From Sympetrum striolatum (Eukaryota > Arthropoda > Insecta > Odonata > Libellulidae): a stretch of 64,000 nucleotides of DNA. Within the stretch, counting starts at the first letter, position 1, and each line of letters starts with the position of its first letter. Of the stretch, positions 35,936 through 48,448 are shown in pieces. The translations under genes and the position numbers were made by a program. Location of the stretch: contig OX388348.1 of the NCBI GenBank assembly GCA_947579665.1, forward strand, positions 14,260,001 through 14,324,000, given 5' to 3'. Under the pieces are notes generated by a model that saw nothing but the letters and a program-made list of their open reading frames with translations, did not search any database and was not told where the DNA came from.

Positions 35936-36150
35936 TTACCTAAATGGAACCTGCTGACAAGCATTTTGCTCAGCAGGACCAGACTGTTCTGTTTCAATGT
36001 AAGTTTGAGCTGTGTATGATAACCTATTCTTTGTATTTTACATATATATATTTTTTTATCTTTCAGTGTTGGTTATTTTACTGTTGTATATTCTAAATTG
36101 TATTGAATATTCTATTGAATTGTATTGAATATTGAATAAAGTAAGAACTA
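35930..36150 (+). other. Possible non-LTR 3' UTR or short exon
   Basis: Two readings compete. As an exon, the 64 bases 35,936-35,999 are bounded by ATTATTTTTCTGTAG on the left and CAAT followed by GTAAGT on the right, and are open in two frames. As a retrotransposon end, there is a perfect 8-bp hairpin (CCTGCTGA/TCAGCAGG, 35,950-35,977), repeated ATTGTATTGAATATT units and an AATAAA near 36,136. That is the same hairpin then AATAAA layout as the other non-LTR ends here. The second reading is preferred. Confidence 0.35.
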
Positions 36151-36779
36151 TTTTTCGAAAAAAATGCTACTATTTGACAGAAGTCACGTAGCAGCCACAA
36201 ACATTGTTAATTAATGCTTTCACACTTAAATTATTACATTTAGAATTCCTAAATAACATTACTGTATTAACGTACAGGATTAGGTAACGCTTTTAGCAAC
36301 AAACAAGACTAAATTTAGCAAACGTCCACGTATTATTTCACCTACTACATCTACATCAGATATATTCTATAATTACCGTTCCTGTTAATTCACATTTCAA
36401 ATAGTTTCTTTGATTATATGTATGATTACACACCAATATGTATGTATACTTATATAATAATAATATTTTTACTGCACTCAAGGAAAAATTATATACATAT
36501 GGATAAGTCATAAGTGAGTGAAATATAGACATCCCCGAAGAAAACTTGTATGAAGATTACCTTCACTTAATATAACAGCGATTGCTCGACAGCAGAAAAT
36601 TAATTATAAATAAAAACCCATAGGGCACTATAAAAAATAAATAATACTGAGATGAATACATAAAAAGTAAATACAAACAGAGTAAGTATAAACAAATTGA
36701 TATATTACATGTTTTGTGCTGAGTAAATATTATAAACAATAAAGCAATAAATTTTAAAGTTACATACACAAAAGTGGTT
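36151..36779. other. AT-rich stretch
   Basis: Nothing recognised; abuts the left end of the piggyBac element. Confidence 0.4.
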
Positions 36780-36783
36780 TTAA

Positions 36784-36843
36784 CACTAGAAGGTCCGGGG
36801 TATGTTGCCTACCTAAAAGGTCCGCGAGGGGTCAATTGACCCC
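36784..36843. repeat. piggyBac left terminal and subterminal inverted repeats
   Basis: The 14-bp terminal repeat is followed after about 19 bases by a 27-bp subterminal block with GGTCCGCGAGG and the 16-bp palindrome GGGGTCAATTGACCCC. Such internal repeats are probable transposase binding sites in this superfamily. Confidence 0.9.
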
Positions 36844-37574
36844 AATGCATTATTAGAAGGATCTTGCTATATTCGGGCTTTAAGATGCCCCTTTTTATTG
36901 TTTTTCTACGTCATGAGCTTTTCTATTACTACATTTTGGCACTTGAATCCTCTTACAGATTGATTTTAGGCGGATTAGAGTGGTTTTACAGTTCATAAAA
37001 TGGAATAGGTCGGAAATAATTTCATTTTATTTCGATTTTTTTTTCAATTATTAAAAAAATGTACAGATATCTTCTTTTATAACAAAATGACATGAAAATG
37101 TTTGAAAACATTGGTTTTTAAGAAGGGAAAATCATTATACACAGCAAAGTAAGAATAACATCTCGACAGAAGATTTTCTTGTGAAAAAGTGAATGACACA
37201 GAGAACATGGCAAATTTGCAGGTGAGTACAAAAATTGCTTTAAACGGTAAGTATGATTTGTTTAACATATTTCTACTTTTTATCTACTAGAAGACATTTT
37301 ACATAAAGCTATCCACTACATTACATTTTTTTCTGGAACAGAACAAAAAAAACTTACAAGTGTACGAAAGAACGTGGTTTTTGTTCTTGAGGTAAGTAAC
37401 TAAGGTTTTTGCTTAGTGTCGTATTCTATATGTAAAAAAATCGAACAAGATTTAAAAAAATTGTTAGAGAATGTTAACATGTAAATATTATATTAGCGCT
37501 ATTAGGAGACACATAATAATGAAAATTTTAGTAACAAAAGGTCATAACCTCTAAGAGGCAGGTCTATTGTATTT

Positions 37575-39131
37575 CTAGGCTTCCTCGCATTTCTTGCAAA
37601 CATTAGTATCACTTTCACACTTACCACACATACGTTTCTTGCATCTGTTACATGACTTCTTTGTTTTGTTTTGTTTACCGAGCCCAATTTGGCACTGCCT
37701 GCGACTATCCGAGTCAGGAGGATCGACGTCTGCTACACGCTGCATTTTCTACTTTCTACGTAGGTAAGTCTTTGAAATTTCTTTTGCAACTCAGAAAAGG
37801 AACGATTTACGTGAAACATTAGAGTTAAAGACTAACTTGTACAATGAATGAGCATTAATCATGGCTAGATCTAGGATGTTATAGAAAACATGCATGGGCC
37901 ATCGCCGTGTGCCAGACCGAACTCTGTATTTACGAGTCATTTGGTCAACCGTATCGACTCCGCATTTGTTCTTATTGTAAAAAAGTACCGTATCTGGCTA
38001 TTTTTTCTCCGTCTCACAGTCAATTGTTACACAGGGGTGCATACTACTAAGAACTAGGACGTTTTCGTTAGATTTAGATTGATAACCAGTCAAGGAGATT
38101 TCTTCGTGCTTATAGATAACAGTACTAAAACGAGAATCACCGCATTTCTTAAAAGTAGGTGGTACTTCTCTTCTATTCCGATTTAGCGTCCCTACAAGGC
38201 TAGTGTTTTTCTTCTTTTGTTCTTTTGCAAGATTCAAGGAGGTAAAGTAATTGTCCATTGTGACATTTCTGCCTTTGTTTAGGTAAGGCTCAACAAGTTG
38301 TTTGACAATGTTTTCGCCGACACGTTCTGTACTGGGCCTTGCCTCATATTTGCCTACATAGGGAATAATATTGAGCACCTACCTGTTTTTCGCATTAGTA
38401 GCGACCCAAAATGTAATTCCAAACTTATCGGGTTTATTTGTCATGTATTGTAAAAATGGGCACCAGCACTTTGTCGGATACAGTTGCTCATCAACAGTAA
38501 TACTTTCGCCAGGTCTGTAGCATGCTAAGCAAGTTTCAACAACTTATTCCAAAGATCTGATACCAAGCAAAATTTGTCGGTTTGTTTACGGGCAGCACGG
38601 CTGGCCCTGTCATCAAAACATAAAAATCTCACGATTTCCTTGAACTGATTTCTACACATTGTCGCCGAAAAAAATTGTTGGCCCCATTGCGTGTGCCACA
38701 GATCATTGACATGAGTTGATTGAGCTACACAAGCCCCACGTGCATACAAATTAGAGAGAAACGCGTTGATCTCTTCTAAAGACAATGGCCACGATTCATC
38801 GCCTAGAACTCGCCGAGCTTCTTTTTCAGTACAATATTTTATAAGTCTAAGCATACGTTCCGTCAGAAAAAGCTTCAACACGCTCCAGTAAGAGTTTTCC
38901 TCCAAGTGCTGCTTGGCGTAGCCAGTGGCACCCCCTGATTCTCTTATAACATTCATTTTACCACGTTTGCCAGCATGATCGCCAGGCAAAATGAGAGTCC
39001 AAACTGTGCTATTATTAGCTGTTTCTGTACCCCCCTGGTCCAAGCGTGTGAATAAGCACTGCACACTGCCGTGGTAGCGAGCGGTGGGGTGGGGGGATTT
39101 TATTCGGGAACTTGAAACAAAGCTTCAACAG
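37575..39131 (-). pseudogene. piggyBac transposase pseudogene (DDE_Tnp_1_7 type)
   Basis: The conserved transposase order is intact on the minus strand. An N-terminal helical region (39,064-38,525) has LILPGDHAGKRGKMN and CRNQFKEIVRFLCFDD. ITVDEQLYPTKCW follows with the first catalytic Asp codon at 38,490-38,492, then NKPDKFGITFWVATNA. The second Asp is in NVTMDNYFTSLNLA (38,254-38,256), then FYNKNKCGVDTVDQM holds the third Asp region (37,943-37,955) and RSGTRRWPMHVFYNILDLA follows. The end is the cysteine-rich C-terminus CNRCKKRMCGKC...CKKCEEA. All three catalytic Asp positions survive. The gene is dead: one frameshift near 38,525-38,540 and in-frame stops at 38,379-38,381, 37,998-38,000, 37,791-37,793 and 37,749-37,751. 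The first open frame has no ATG, so the N-terminus is also damaged or short (about 500 residues against the usual 550-600). Confidence 0.93.
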
Positions 39132-39284
39132 TTATGGCCCTCAATCAGCAACAAATGAAAGAAAAACGATTTTTTTAGTATAAAACCCATGATTATGATC
39201 GTTTATTATGATAGAACTAGATATTAGGACCCATATTAGGCAGTAAACGTGCCCGATGTCAACGGAAACGCTTAAAATGCAATC

Positions 39285-39493
39285 GGGGTCAATTGACCCC
39301 TCGCGGACCTTGTAGTTAGACCCACTTGTTGCGCCAAAAGTACTTGTTAATTTTACAAAATATTTCACACAGTGGCTTTAGCCCTTAAAATATCAAAAGT
39401 CAAAAAAAATCAGATCCGCACATAAATTACTTTTTTGTGAGGACGATAAGAATGTTGCGAAGGGTCAATCGACCCCTATCGGACCTTCTAGTG
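39285..39493. repeat. piggyBac right terminal and subterminal inverted repeats
   Basis: Contains the exact reverse complement of the left 27-bp block, then about 150 bases, then a degenerate palindrome (GGGTCAATCGACCCC) and the terminal 14-bp repeat. The right end is longer than the left; such asymmetry is also known in other piggyBac elements. Confidence 0.9.
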
Positions 39494-39497
39494 CTAA

Positions 39498-40653
39498 GTA
39501 ATTAACCCATTGGCATATTAGCATCATAAACAATTATAAAATAAACTGAGATAATTTGTATAGAAAAACAGATTTAAAGTTTTGATCAATTTAAATAATA
39601 TGCAAAAATGCATTAATCAAATTGAAATTCGACAAATCGAAAAAAAAAATTTAAATCATATTATTATTGAAAAGCCATGATTTTTTGAGCCAAAAGCCAA
39701 GGCTTCTCGAAAATATAATTTCATTATCGAAGCAGATTTCTTTGGGTAATTTATGAAAACATCTTTGGCGCCGTATGTATGTAGGATTTTTTGAAATCTC
39801 TAATTATCTATACACACAATTACACTGGGTAGGGTAGCCTATTGTCAGTAACCCCAAAGGTAACCCTTTATGCAGTAGAAAATAAGCCGGTACCTCTAGG
39901 GTATATTTCCATTTATCGATGGTGTGGAAAGTTGGGGATGGAGCTCCTTCGAATGATTTGAATCGTCTGGGCACAAAGAGCAAGTGTATCAGTTGGATTT
40001 TTCATCTTCGCGATTCCCCCTCTATCCATAAGCGGAAAACCATTTCAGTTATGCTTTCCCTCCCAGTCAGTCCGATCCCGGGTTCAAAATGTCAATTGTA
40101 AATTTCAAAAGGGGCATTACTCCCACGCTAATGGATCAGACGCGAAAAAAGATCAACTGCAAAATTTCTTCCTTTCGCCTGTCAATTCCCACGGGAAAAT
40201 ATTTCCCTCCGCATGAATGGGCCTCGGAGATGGAAAGGCAGGGGATACATTTTGCACTTGTGAAGAGGGGATTGCCGACTTCAAAGACGGCCCAAGAGGG
40301 TCTGTCCGCGGCAGAAATTTCGGCCCGAGCTTCAGATGGGGACGCCGGGTATTGTTTCGAATCTGCTTCGCAAATTGGTATCCCCTTTTGGTGAGCAAGG
40401 CCCTTGATGGCGCCAAGGGTGGTTCTCTTAGGATAGCTGGGATGTACCGGACGAAAATATTGGATAATAGGTTTTATTTCCGGTTCTCACGAATCAGGAT
40501 ATTTTGGTATACAGTTAAGTCCGAGCAATTATATTTCTGTTCGTTTTTTACGGCACGGTTCCAGTTAAAACACATGATCATCGAATCAAAATCGAACAAA
40601 GAACCGAAATTAAATATAAACTTTACTTGTTAAGAGTAAATCAAATCCAAAAG
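39498..40653. other. Unique sequence between piggyBac and the satellite block
   Basis: A less AT-rich segment (about 39,900-40,450) has overlapping open frames of 87-138 codons on both strands, none with a recognised domain. It ends at the border of the repeat block. No gene is called. Confidence 0.4.
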
Positions 40654-41690
40654 GAGAAATCTGATGTGGCTAAAACATGACTTTCTCCATATTTATTGAA
40701 AACATATGCCGGTAATATATAAATAATTCCAAAACTATGGGTGTTACAGTACAATGTTTCAAACAAAAGTTGTAGTAAAATACATTATCTACAAATTTGG
40801 TACACAATAGTATATACGTACATTGCATTCTAACAGAGATATGAATGAAAAACTTCAATTTCTGGATAAACAACAACTTCCGGTTAACCATTATTCAAGA
40901 ATAACTCCTAAGCAATCAGTGATACGAAAAGATGTTTCATACAAAAGTTGTAGTAATGTACATTATCTATAACTTTTGTATTTAATTGTATATACCTACA
41001 TTGCATTTTGAAAGAGATATGTATGAAAAACCTCCATTTCTGGATAAACAACAATTTCCGGTTAACAATTATTCAAGAATAACTCCTAAAACATTAGTGT
41101 TACGAAAACATGTTTCATACAAAAGTTGTAGTAATGTACATTATCTATAACTTTTGTATTTAATTGTATATACCTACATTGCATTTTGAAAGAGATATGT
41201 ATGAAAAACCTCCATTTCTGGATAAACAACAATTTCTGGTTAACCATTATTCAAGAATAACTCCTAAAACATTAGTGTTACGAAAACATGTTTCATACAA
41301 AAGTTGTAGTAAATTAAATTATCTATAACTATTGTTAGTAATTGTATATACCTGCATTGTATTCTGACGGAGATATTAACGAAGCAAACGTTTGTTCCGT
41401 TTTAACTGGAACTTCCGGTTAAGCGATATTCATCAAAAACTAATCAACTCTTGGCATTGTTAGGGAAATACTACATATGAATTTTGGAAATGATCGGATA
41501 ATTACTTTTTAAGATAGAGCGCACACAAACGTTTTGACCACAGACAGACACACAGACAGACATATTCGGGAAAATAGCAAAAATGAGCTCTATGGGTCCC
41601 AAAACATATATTTCCGTTAGAATCTGAAAGTCGAATTTTTTGGGAACACAATACTTTCTCTATACTTACTACGTATATGGAGAGAGAAAT
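40654..41690 (-). mobile_element. Diverged copy of the satellite-associated Helentron-like element (E0)
   Basis: On the minus strand it begins with a variant of the family's 5' end (TCTCTCCATATACGTAGTAAG then TATAGAGAAAGTATTG). It then has the GGGACCCATAGAG segment, a TG-type core now degraded to TCTGTCTGTGTG, and an internal array. It ends in the family's 3' end, GGAGAAAGTCATG followed by a damaged hairpin and CAGATTT. The internal array has a period of about 179 bases and keeps TTCCGG and AAGTTGTAGTA-type blocks homologous to the younger copies. It sits exactly at the junction: unique DNA on its left, satellite on its right. Confidence 0.8.
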
Positions 41691-43900
41691 CATAATTTCA
41701 CTAAAATTCTGTTTTTGATGATTTTTCGAACTTTTCGTAGAAATATTAGTTCTAAATCAATATTTTGATACTTTTCATTGAATATTTGAAAAACAAATAA
41801 AAAACTCGACTGGGGTTACTCGAAAAACAAGAAAAATAAAGCCAAAAAACTCAAAATTTCGCTCAAATTCACAGGTTTCGTTGATTTTTTCTGACTTTTT
41901 CGATGATATAGACGTTTAAGATCAATATTCTGATACTTTTCATTGAGTTCTTTAAAACGAGTACAAGCTCGACTAAGGGTAATCGAAAAACAACAAAATA
42001 GAGTCGAAAACCTCAAAATTTCGCTAAAATTCACAGGTTTCGTATATTTTTTTTTACCTATTCCAGGTAAATAGTCATTCTAGATCATTATTCTAAAACT
42101 TCTCATTGAGTTCTTCAAAATTAGTACAAACTCGACTTGGTTTACTCGAAAAAGAAGCAAAAGAAAGCGAAAATACGCAAAATTTCTTAAAATTCTCAGT
42201 TTTCGATGATGTTTCGAACTATTCCGTAGAAATAGTCGTTATAGAAAAATATTTTGTTACTTTTCATTGACTTCTTGAAAACGAATAAAACTCTACTGGG
42301 TTTACTCGAAAAACAAGAAAATTAAAGCCAAAAAACTTACAATATCGCTAAAATTCTCAGTTTTCGATGAATTTTTCGAACGTTTCTGGAAAAATAGTCG
42401 TTCTAGATGAATATTTTGATTATTATCATTGCGGTCTTCAACACTAATACAAACTCTACTGGATTTACTCGAAGAAGAAGAAAAATAAAGCCAAAAAACT
42501 CAAAATTCGCTAAAATCCTCAGTTTTCGATGATTTTTTCGAACGTTTCCGGAGAAATAGTAGTTATAGTTCAATATTTTGATACTTCTCATTGACTTCTT
42601 GAAACCGAATAGAAACTCGACTTGGTTCACTCGAAATACAAGACGAATAGAGCCAAAAAACTGAAAATTTCGCTAATATTCACAGGTTTCGTTTATTTTT
42701 CGAAATTTTTCGGAGAAATAGACGTTTTCGATCAATATTTTGATACTTTTCATTGAGTTCTTCAAAACAGGTACAAGCTCGACTATTTTAAATCGAAAAA
42801 CAAGCAAAATAGAGCAAAACTAAGGTTTTTGAAACAAAACAACTGGAACCATGCGTAATAAAGTGCATTTTTCGCCGATTTTTCAGTAAGTATAGAAAAG
42901 CCGGAATTTTGCTCAAAATATGGATAGATATCGCAAAAAGCTGTATAATTTAGAAAAAAATCTACAGTTTTTCCTGTAATTTGCAATCAAAAGTAGTTTT
43001 TCTTTTCAAAATATGGAAGATGTTTCACAAAACGGCATGCTAGATCTTCGAATCAAGTCCATTTTTAAAAAGGTTTTAACAAATTCATCATTATATATTT
43101 TGATACGAAATTCGAATTTTTTGCAAATTACGGAAAAATCTTCGATATATGTGCGTTTTTTCGAAATATTACAATTTCTGGCTGTATTTTGGAACCTCTT
43201 GTTGAGTTCTTCAAAATAAGTACAAACTCGACTGGGTTAACTCGAAAAACCAGCAAAATATAGGTATAATACGAAATGTATTACTATAAATCACAATCAT
43301 CGATCACTGTTTTTGAACATTTCCGGAGAAAAAGTAGTTTTAGTTCAATATTTTGATACTTATCATCGATTTCTTCAAAATAAGTACAAACAGGACTAAG
43401 TTTACTCGAAAAAGATGCAAAATAAAGCCAAAATACGAAATGTATCGCTAAAATTCTCAGTTTTCGATGATTTTTTCGACCTATTCCGGAGAAATAGCGG
43501 TTCTAGGTCTATATTTTGATTATTTTCATTGAAGTTTTTTACAATAATGCAAATTCTACAGGAATTACTCGAAAAACAAGAAAAATAAAGCTAAAAAACT
43601 CAAAACTTCACTAAAATTCAAATGTTTTGTTGATTTTTTCAAACTTTTCCGGACATATAGACGTTTAAGATCAATAGTTCGAATTTTTTGCAATTCACGA
43701 AAAATCTTCAATGTCTGTGCGTTTTTTCAAACTATTCCTTTTTTTGTTGTATTTTGATACTTCTCATTAAGTTTTTCAAAATTAGTATAAACTCGACTAG
43801 GTTTACTCAAAAAGGAAGCAAAATAAAGCCAAAATATACAAAATTCCTCTAAAATTATCAGTTATCGATGATTTTTTCAAATGTTTCCGGAAAAATATTC
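41691..43900. repeat. Satellite B, about 161-bp period
   Basis: Tandem monomers carry CAAAATTTCGCTAAAATTC, a CAGTTTTCGATGATTTTTTC block, AATATTTTGATACTTTTCAT and ACTCGACTGGGTTTACTCG in fixed order. Clear anchors recur at 41,867, 42,028, 42,190, 42,353 and 42,515. Monomers are visibly diverged from one another, and a degenerate patch lies at 42,830-43,160. The TTCGCTAAAATT..CNGTTTTCG core resembles the 92-bp satellite that follows, so the two probably share ancestry. Confidence 0.88.
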
Positions 43901-44566
43901 GTTCGTCATTTTCTCGAAATAAGATCGAAAAAAGGAACGAAAAAAGAAAATTTTAGCGATATTTCAATTTTTTTCCTCTATTTTGCATTAAAGTTCGTAA
44001 TTTTATTGCGGTATGATCGAAAAAAGCATCGAAAGCGGATTAATTTAGCGAAATTTCATTTTTTCCTCTATTTTGCCTTAATTTTCGTCATTCTATCCAG
44101 AGATATTCGAAAAAAGCAACGAAAAAGGATAATTTCAGCGAAAAGTTCAATTTTATTCCTTTATTTAGCCTAAATTTTCATAATTTTATCGAGATATGAT
44201 CGAAAAAAGCAACAAAAACGGATAATTTTAGCGAAAACATTAACTTGATTCCTCTATTTTGCATTAATTTCGTCATTTTATCGAGTGTTGATCGAAAAAA
44301 AACAGAAATTATAATTTTAGCGAAATTCAATTCTTTTCCTCCATTTTCCCTTTATTTTCGACATTTATTCTATATATGAATCAAGAAAGCAATGAATACG
44401 TATAATATTAGCGAAATTTCAATTTTTTTCCATTATTTTGCCTAAATTTCGTCATTTTATCGAGATATGATCGAAGAGAGCAACGAAAACGGATAATTTA
44501 GCGAAATCTACACTTTTTTAAACTTTTTTTCCTTTATGTTATTCCTTATATATTCCTTTATTTATT

Positions 44567-45140
44567 CCTTAAATTTCGTCATTATGTTGAGATATGATCG
44601 AAAAATGCAACAAAAATGGATAATATTAGCGTAATTTCAATTTTTTAGCACTAATTAGCCTTAATTATTTTCATTTATCGAGATATGATCGAAAAAAAGA
44701 AAAAAAAACAGAAAGTATATGCGAATTTTCAATTTTTTTCCACTATTTCGCCATTATTTACGGCATCTTGACAAGATATGATCGAAAAAAAGCAACGAAA
44801 ACGTGAAATTTAAGCGAAATTTCCACTTTTCCCCTCTATTTTGCCTTAATTTCGGTAATTTAAACGAGATTTGATCGACAAAATAAAGGCAAAATACAGT
44901 AAAAAAATTGAAAATTACCTGTTTTAGTTGCTTTTTTTTCCATAATATTTCAAGAAAATGACGAAAATTAAGACAAAAAGTTGAAAAATAGAAATTTCGG
45001 TGAAATTATCCGTTTTCGTTGCTTTTTTCGATCATATCTTGTCAAGATGCCGAAAATAATGGCAAAATAGTGGAAAAAAGTTGAAATTTCAATAAAATTA
45101 TCCACTTTCGTAGCTTTTTTCGATCAATTCTCGATAAAAT
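44567..45140 (+). repeat. Long inverted repeat inside satellite C, left arm
   Basis: About 574 bases that reappear as a near-exact reverse complement about 750 bases to the right. The arm includes monomer-specific oddities (for example GCACTAATTAGCC and the orientation-switch junction GACAAAATAAAGG), so the match is a true duplication-inversion and not ordinary satellite similarity. Confidence 0.88.
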
Positions 45141-45889
45141 GAAAAAAAAGAAGGTTAAAAGGGAAAGAAAATTGAAATTTCGCTAAAATTATCCGTTTTC
45201 GTGCTTTGCTTTTTTTTGATCATATCTCGATAAAATGACAAGAATCAAAGTAAAAAAGAGGAAAAAAAATAAATTTCGCTTAAATTATCCGTTTTCGTGC
45301 TTTTTTTTCGATCATATCTGAATAAAATGTCGAGAATTAATGCATAATAAAGTAATCAAATGAAAATTTTCGCTATAATTATCCCTTTTCGTTGCTTTTT
45401 TCGATCACATCTCGATTATATGACAAGAATTAAGGCAAAGTTGAGGAAAAATATATAAATTTCGCTAAAATTATCCGTTTTGTTGCATTTTTCGATCATA
45501 TCTTGAGAAAATGACGAAAACTAAGGCAAAGAAGAGGAAGAAAAATAAAATTTTGGTGAATTTATCCGTTTTCGTTGCTTTTTTCGATCAAATTCGGATA
45601 AAATGACGAAAATTAAGGTAAAAAAGAAGAAATAAATTAAAAGTCCGCAAAATATCCGTTTTATTGCTTTTTTCGATTATATTTGCGATGAAATTATGAA
45701 AATTTAAGCAAAATAGAGGAATCAAATTAATGTTTTCGCTAAAATTATCCTTTTTTGTTGCTTTTTTCGATGATATCTCGATAAAATGAAGAAACGAAAG
45801 ACAAAATAGTAGAAAAAGTTGAAATTTTGCTGAAATTATAGGTTTTCCTTGCTTTCTTTGATCATATCTCGATTAAATGACAAAAATTA

Positions 45890-46471
45890 ATTTTATCGAG
45901 AATTGATCGAAAAAAGCTACGAAAGTGGATAATTTTATCGAAATTTCAACTTTTTTCCACTATTTTGCCATTATTTTCGGCATCCTGACAAGATATGATC
46001 GAAAAAAGCAACGAAAACGGATAATTTCACCGAAATTTCTATTTTTCAACTTTTTGTCTTAATTTTCGTCATTTTCTTGAAATATTATGGAAAAAAAGCA
46101 ACTAAAACAGGTAATTCTACCGAATTTTCAATTTTTTTCCTGTATTTTTCCTTTATTTTGTCGATCAAATCTCGTTTAAATTACCGAAATTAAGGCAAAA
46201 TAGAGGGGAAAAGTGGAAATTTCGCTTAAATTACACGTTTTCGTTGCTTTTTTCGATCATATCTTGTCAAGATGCCGTAAATAATGGCGAAATAGTGGAA
46301 AAAAATTGAAAATTCGCATATACTTTCTGTTTTTTTTTCTTTTTTTCGATCATATCTCGATAAATGAAAATAATTAAGGCTAATTAGTGCTAAAAAATTG
46401 AAATTACGCTAATATTATCCATTTTTGTTGCATTTTTCGATCATATCTCAACATAATGACGAAATTTAAGG
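45890..46471 (-). repeat. Long inverted repeat inside satellite C, right arm
   Basis: Inverted partner of the left arm, about 582 bases, sharing its private variants in reverse order. The two arms with their spacer can fold into a large stem-loop. Confidence 0.88.
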
Positions 46472-48263
46472 CAAAATAGATGAAAGAAATTGAAATTATG
46501 CTAAAATAATTTCGTTTCGTTGCTTTTTTCGATCAAAACTCGATAAAATTACGAAAATTAAGGCAAAATATAGGAAAAAAATTGTAATTTCGGTAAAATT
46601 AACGGTTTACGTTGCTCTTTTCCATCATATCTTGAGAAAATGACGAAAATTAGGCAAAAAAGAGGAATAATATTCAAATTTCGGTGTAATTATCCGTTTT
46701 CGTTACTTTTTTCGGTCATATCTGGATGAAATAATGAATATTAAGGCAAAATAGGGAAACAAAATTGAAATTTCGCTAAAATTATCCGTTTTTGTTGCTT
46801 TGTTCGATCATATCTCTAAAAAATGACGAAGATTAATGCAAAATAAAGGAATAAAATAAAAATGTTCGCTATAATTATCCGTTTTCATTGCTTTTTTCGA
46901 TTATATCTCGATAAAATGACGAAAATTAAAGCAAAACAGCGGAAATAAATTGAATTTTCCCTAATTACTATCCGTTTTCGTAGCTTTTTTCAATCATATC
47001 TCGATAAAATGACGAAAAGTATGGTAAAATAGAGGAAGAATTTGAAAATTCGGTGAAATTATCCGTTTTCGTTGTTTTACTACCATAGCTCGTAATAATG
47101 ACGGAAATTAAGGCAAAATAGAGGAAACAATTGAGATTTCGCTAAAATTATTCGTTTTTGTTGCTTTTTCGACCACATCTTGGCAAAATGACGAAAACGA
47201 AGGCAAAATAGAGGAAAAAAATAGAAAGTTCGCTAAAATTGTCCGTTTTCGTAGCTTTTTTCAATGATATCTCGATTAAATGACAAAAATTAAAGCAAAA
47301 TAGAGGAAAAAAATGAAATATCGAAAAACTTTTCCGTTTTCGTTGCTTTTTTCGATTATATTTGAATAATATTAAGAACATTTAGGCAAAATACAATAAA
47401 AAAAGTTGAAATTTCGCCATTATTTTCTGTTTTTTTTTTCTTTTTTCGATCATATCTCGAAAAATGACAAATATAACGGCAAAATAGATGAAAAAAAATT
47501 GAAATTTCGCTAAAATTACAATTTTTCGTTGTTATTATCGATCAAAACTCGATAAAATTTCGAAAATGAAGGCTAAATAGAGGGAAAAATAGCAATTTCG
47601 CTAATATTGTCCGCTTTCGTTGCATTTTTCGATCATATCTCGATAAAACTACAAAAATTAAGGCAAAATGGATGAAAAAAAATTGAAATTACAATTTTTC
47701 GTTGTTTTTTTCGATAAAAACTAGATAAAATTTCGAAAATGAAGGCGAAATAGAGGAACAAAATAGAAATTTCGCTATTATTATCCGTTTTCGTTTATTT
47801 TTTCGATCATATCATAATAAAATGACGAAAATTTAAGCAAAATAGAGGAAAAAAATGAAAGTACGTAAATATTAACCGATGTCGTTGCTTTTTTCAATCA
47901 TCTCTCGAAAAAATGACGAACTTTTATGTAAAATAAATTAATTATATAAACATTTCCGCAATAGTTATCCGTTTGCTTTGCCTTTCTCGATTATATCTTG
48001 ATAAAATGACGAAAATTAAAGCATAAAAGAGTAAATAAATTGAATTTTTCCTAATTACTATATGTTTTCGTAGCTTTTTTCAATCATATCTCGATAAAAA
48101 GAAAAATAGAAATGCAGAATACTAGAAAAAAGGTAAAATTTTGCTGAAATAATAGGTTTTCGTTGCTTTTTTCGATCATATCTCGATTAAATGACAAAAA
48201 TTAAGGCAAAATAGAGAAAAAAAATGAAATATCCTTAAAATCATCCGTTTTCGTTGCCTTTTT

Positions 48264-48393
48264 ACTTTCTCCATATACGAAGTATAGAGAAAGTATTGTT
48301 TTTCATGAAAAAATTCGACTTCGAGATTTCAACGGAAATACACGTTTTGGGGTCCCTAGAACACGTTTTGACCATTTTCTGGATGATGTCTGT

Positions 48394-48448
<55 letters not shown>

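Larger units (their letters stand above)
36780..39497 (-). mobile_element. piggyBac-family DNA transposon, full length, inactive
   Basis: The element has perfect 14-bp terminal inverted repeats: CACTAGAAGGTCCG at 36,784-36,797 and its complement at 39,480-39,493. On the left it is preceded by the piggyBac target TTAA (36,780-36,783). On the right the matching copy has decayed to CTAA. Inside each end lies a perfect 27-bp subterminal inverted repeat (36,817-36,843 and 39,285-39,311) that contains the palindrome GGGGTCAATTGACCCC. A third, imperfect version sits at about 39,462-39,484. Total size is about 2.7 kb with one transposase pseudogene on the minus strand. Confidence 0.93.
43901..48263. 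repeat. Satellite C, about 92-bp period, with strand switches
   Basis: The consensus monomer, in minus-type reading, runs TTATCCGTTTTCGTTGC, TTTTTTCGATCATATCTCGA, TAAAATGACGAAAATTAAGG, CAAAATAGAGGAAAAAAATT, GAAATTTCGCTAAAA. The array is in one orientation to about 44,885, flips to about 45,890, flips back to about 46,185, then keeps the second orientation to the end. Each monomer has a T-run after CGTTGC and an A-run after GAGG. Monomers differ by many substitutions and small indels, so this is an old array rather than a freshly homogenised one. Confidence 0.9.

Noticed and set aside
40039..40416. Overlapping 87-138 codon frames left of the satellite
   Set aside because: They overlap on both strands, none shows a domain, and the region is simply less AT-rich.
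43868..44173. 101-codon frame in satellite C
   Set aside because: Peptide repeats follow the monomer period (FLYFALIFVIL-type units); similar frames appear on both strands of the array, so it is a by-product of the repeat.
43901..48263. Regular repeats that might be taken for a CRISPR array
   Set aside because: Monomers are about 92 bp, diverged, contiguous without unique spacers and in mixed orientation in a eukaryotic setting; this is satellite DNA.
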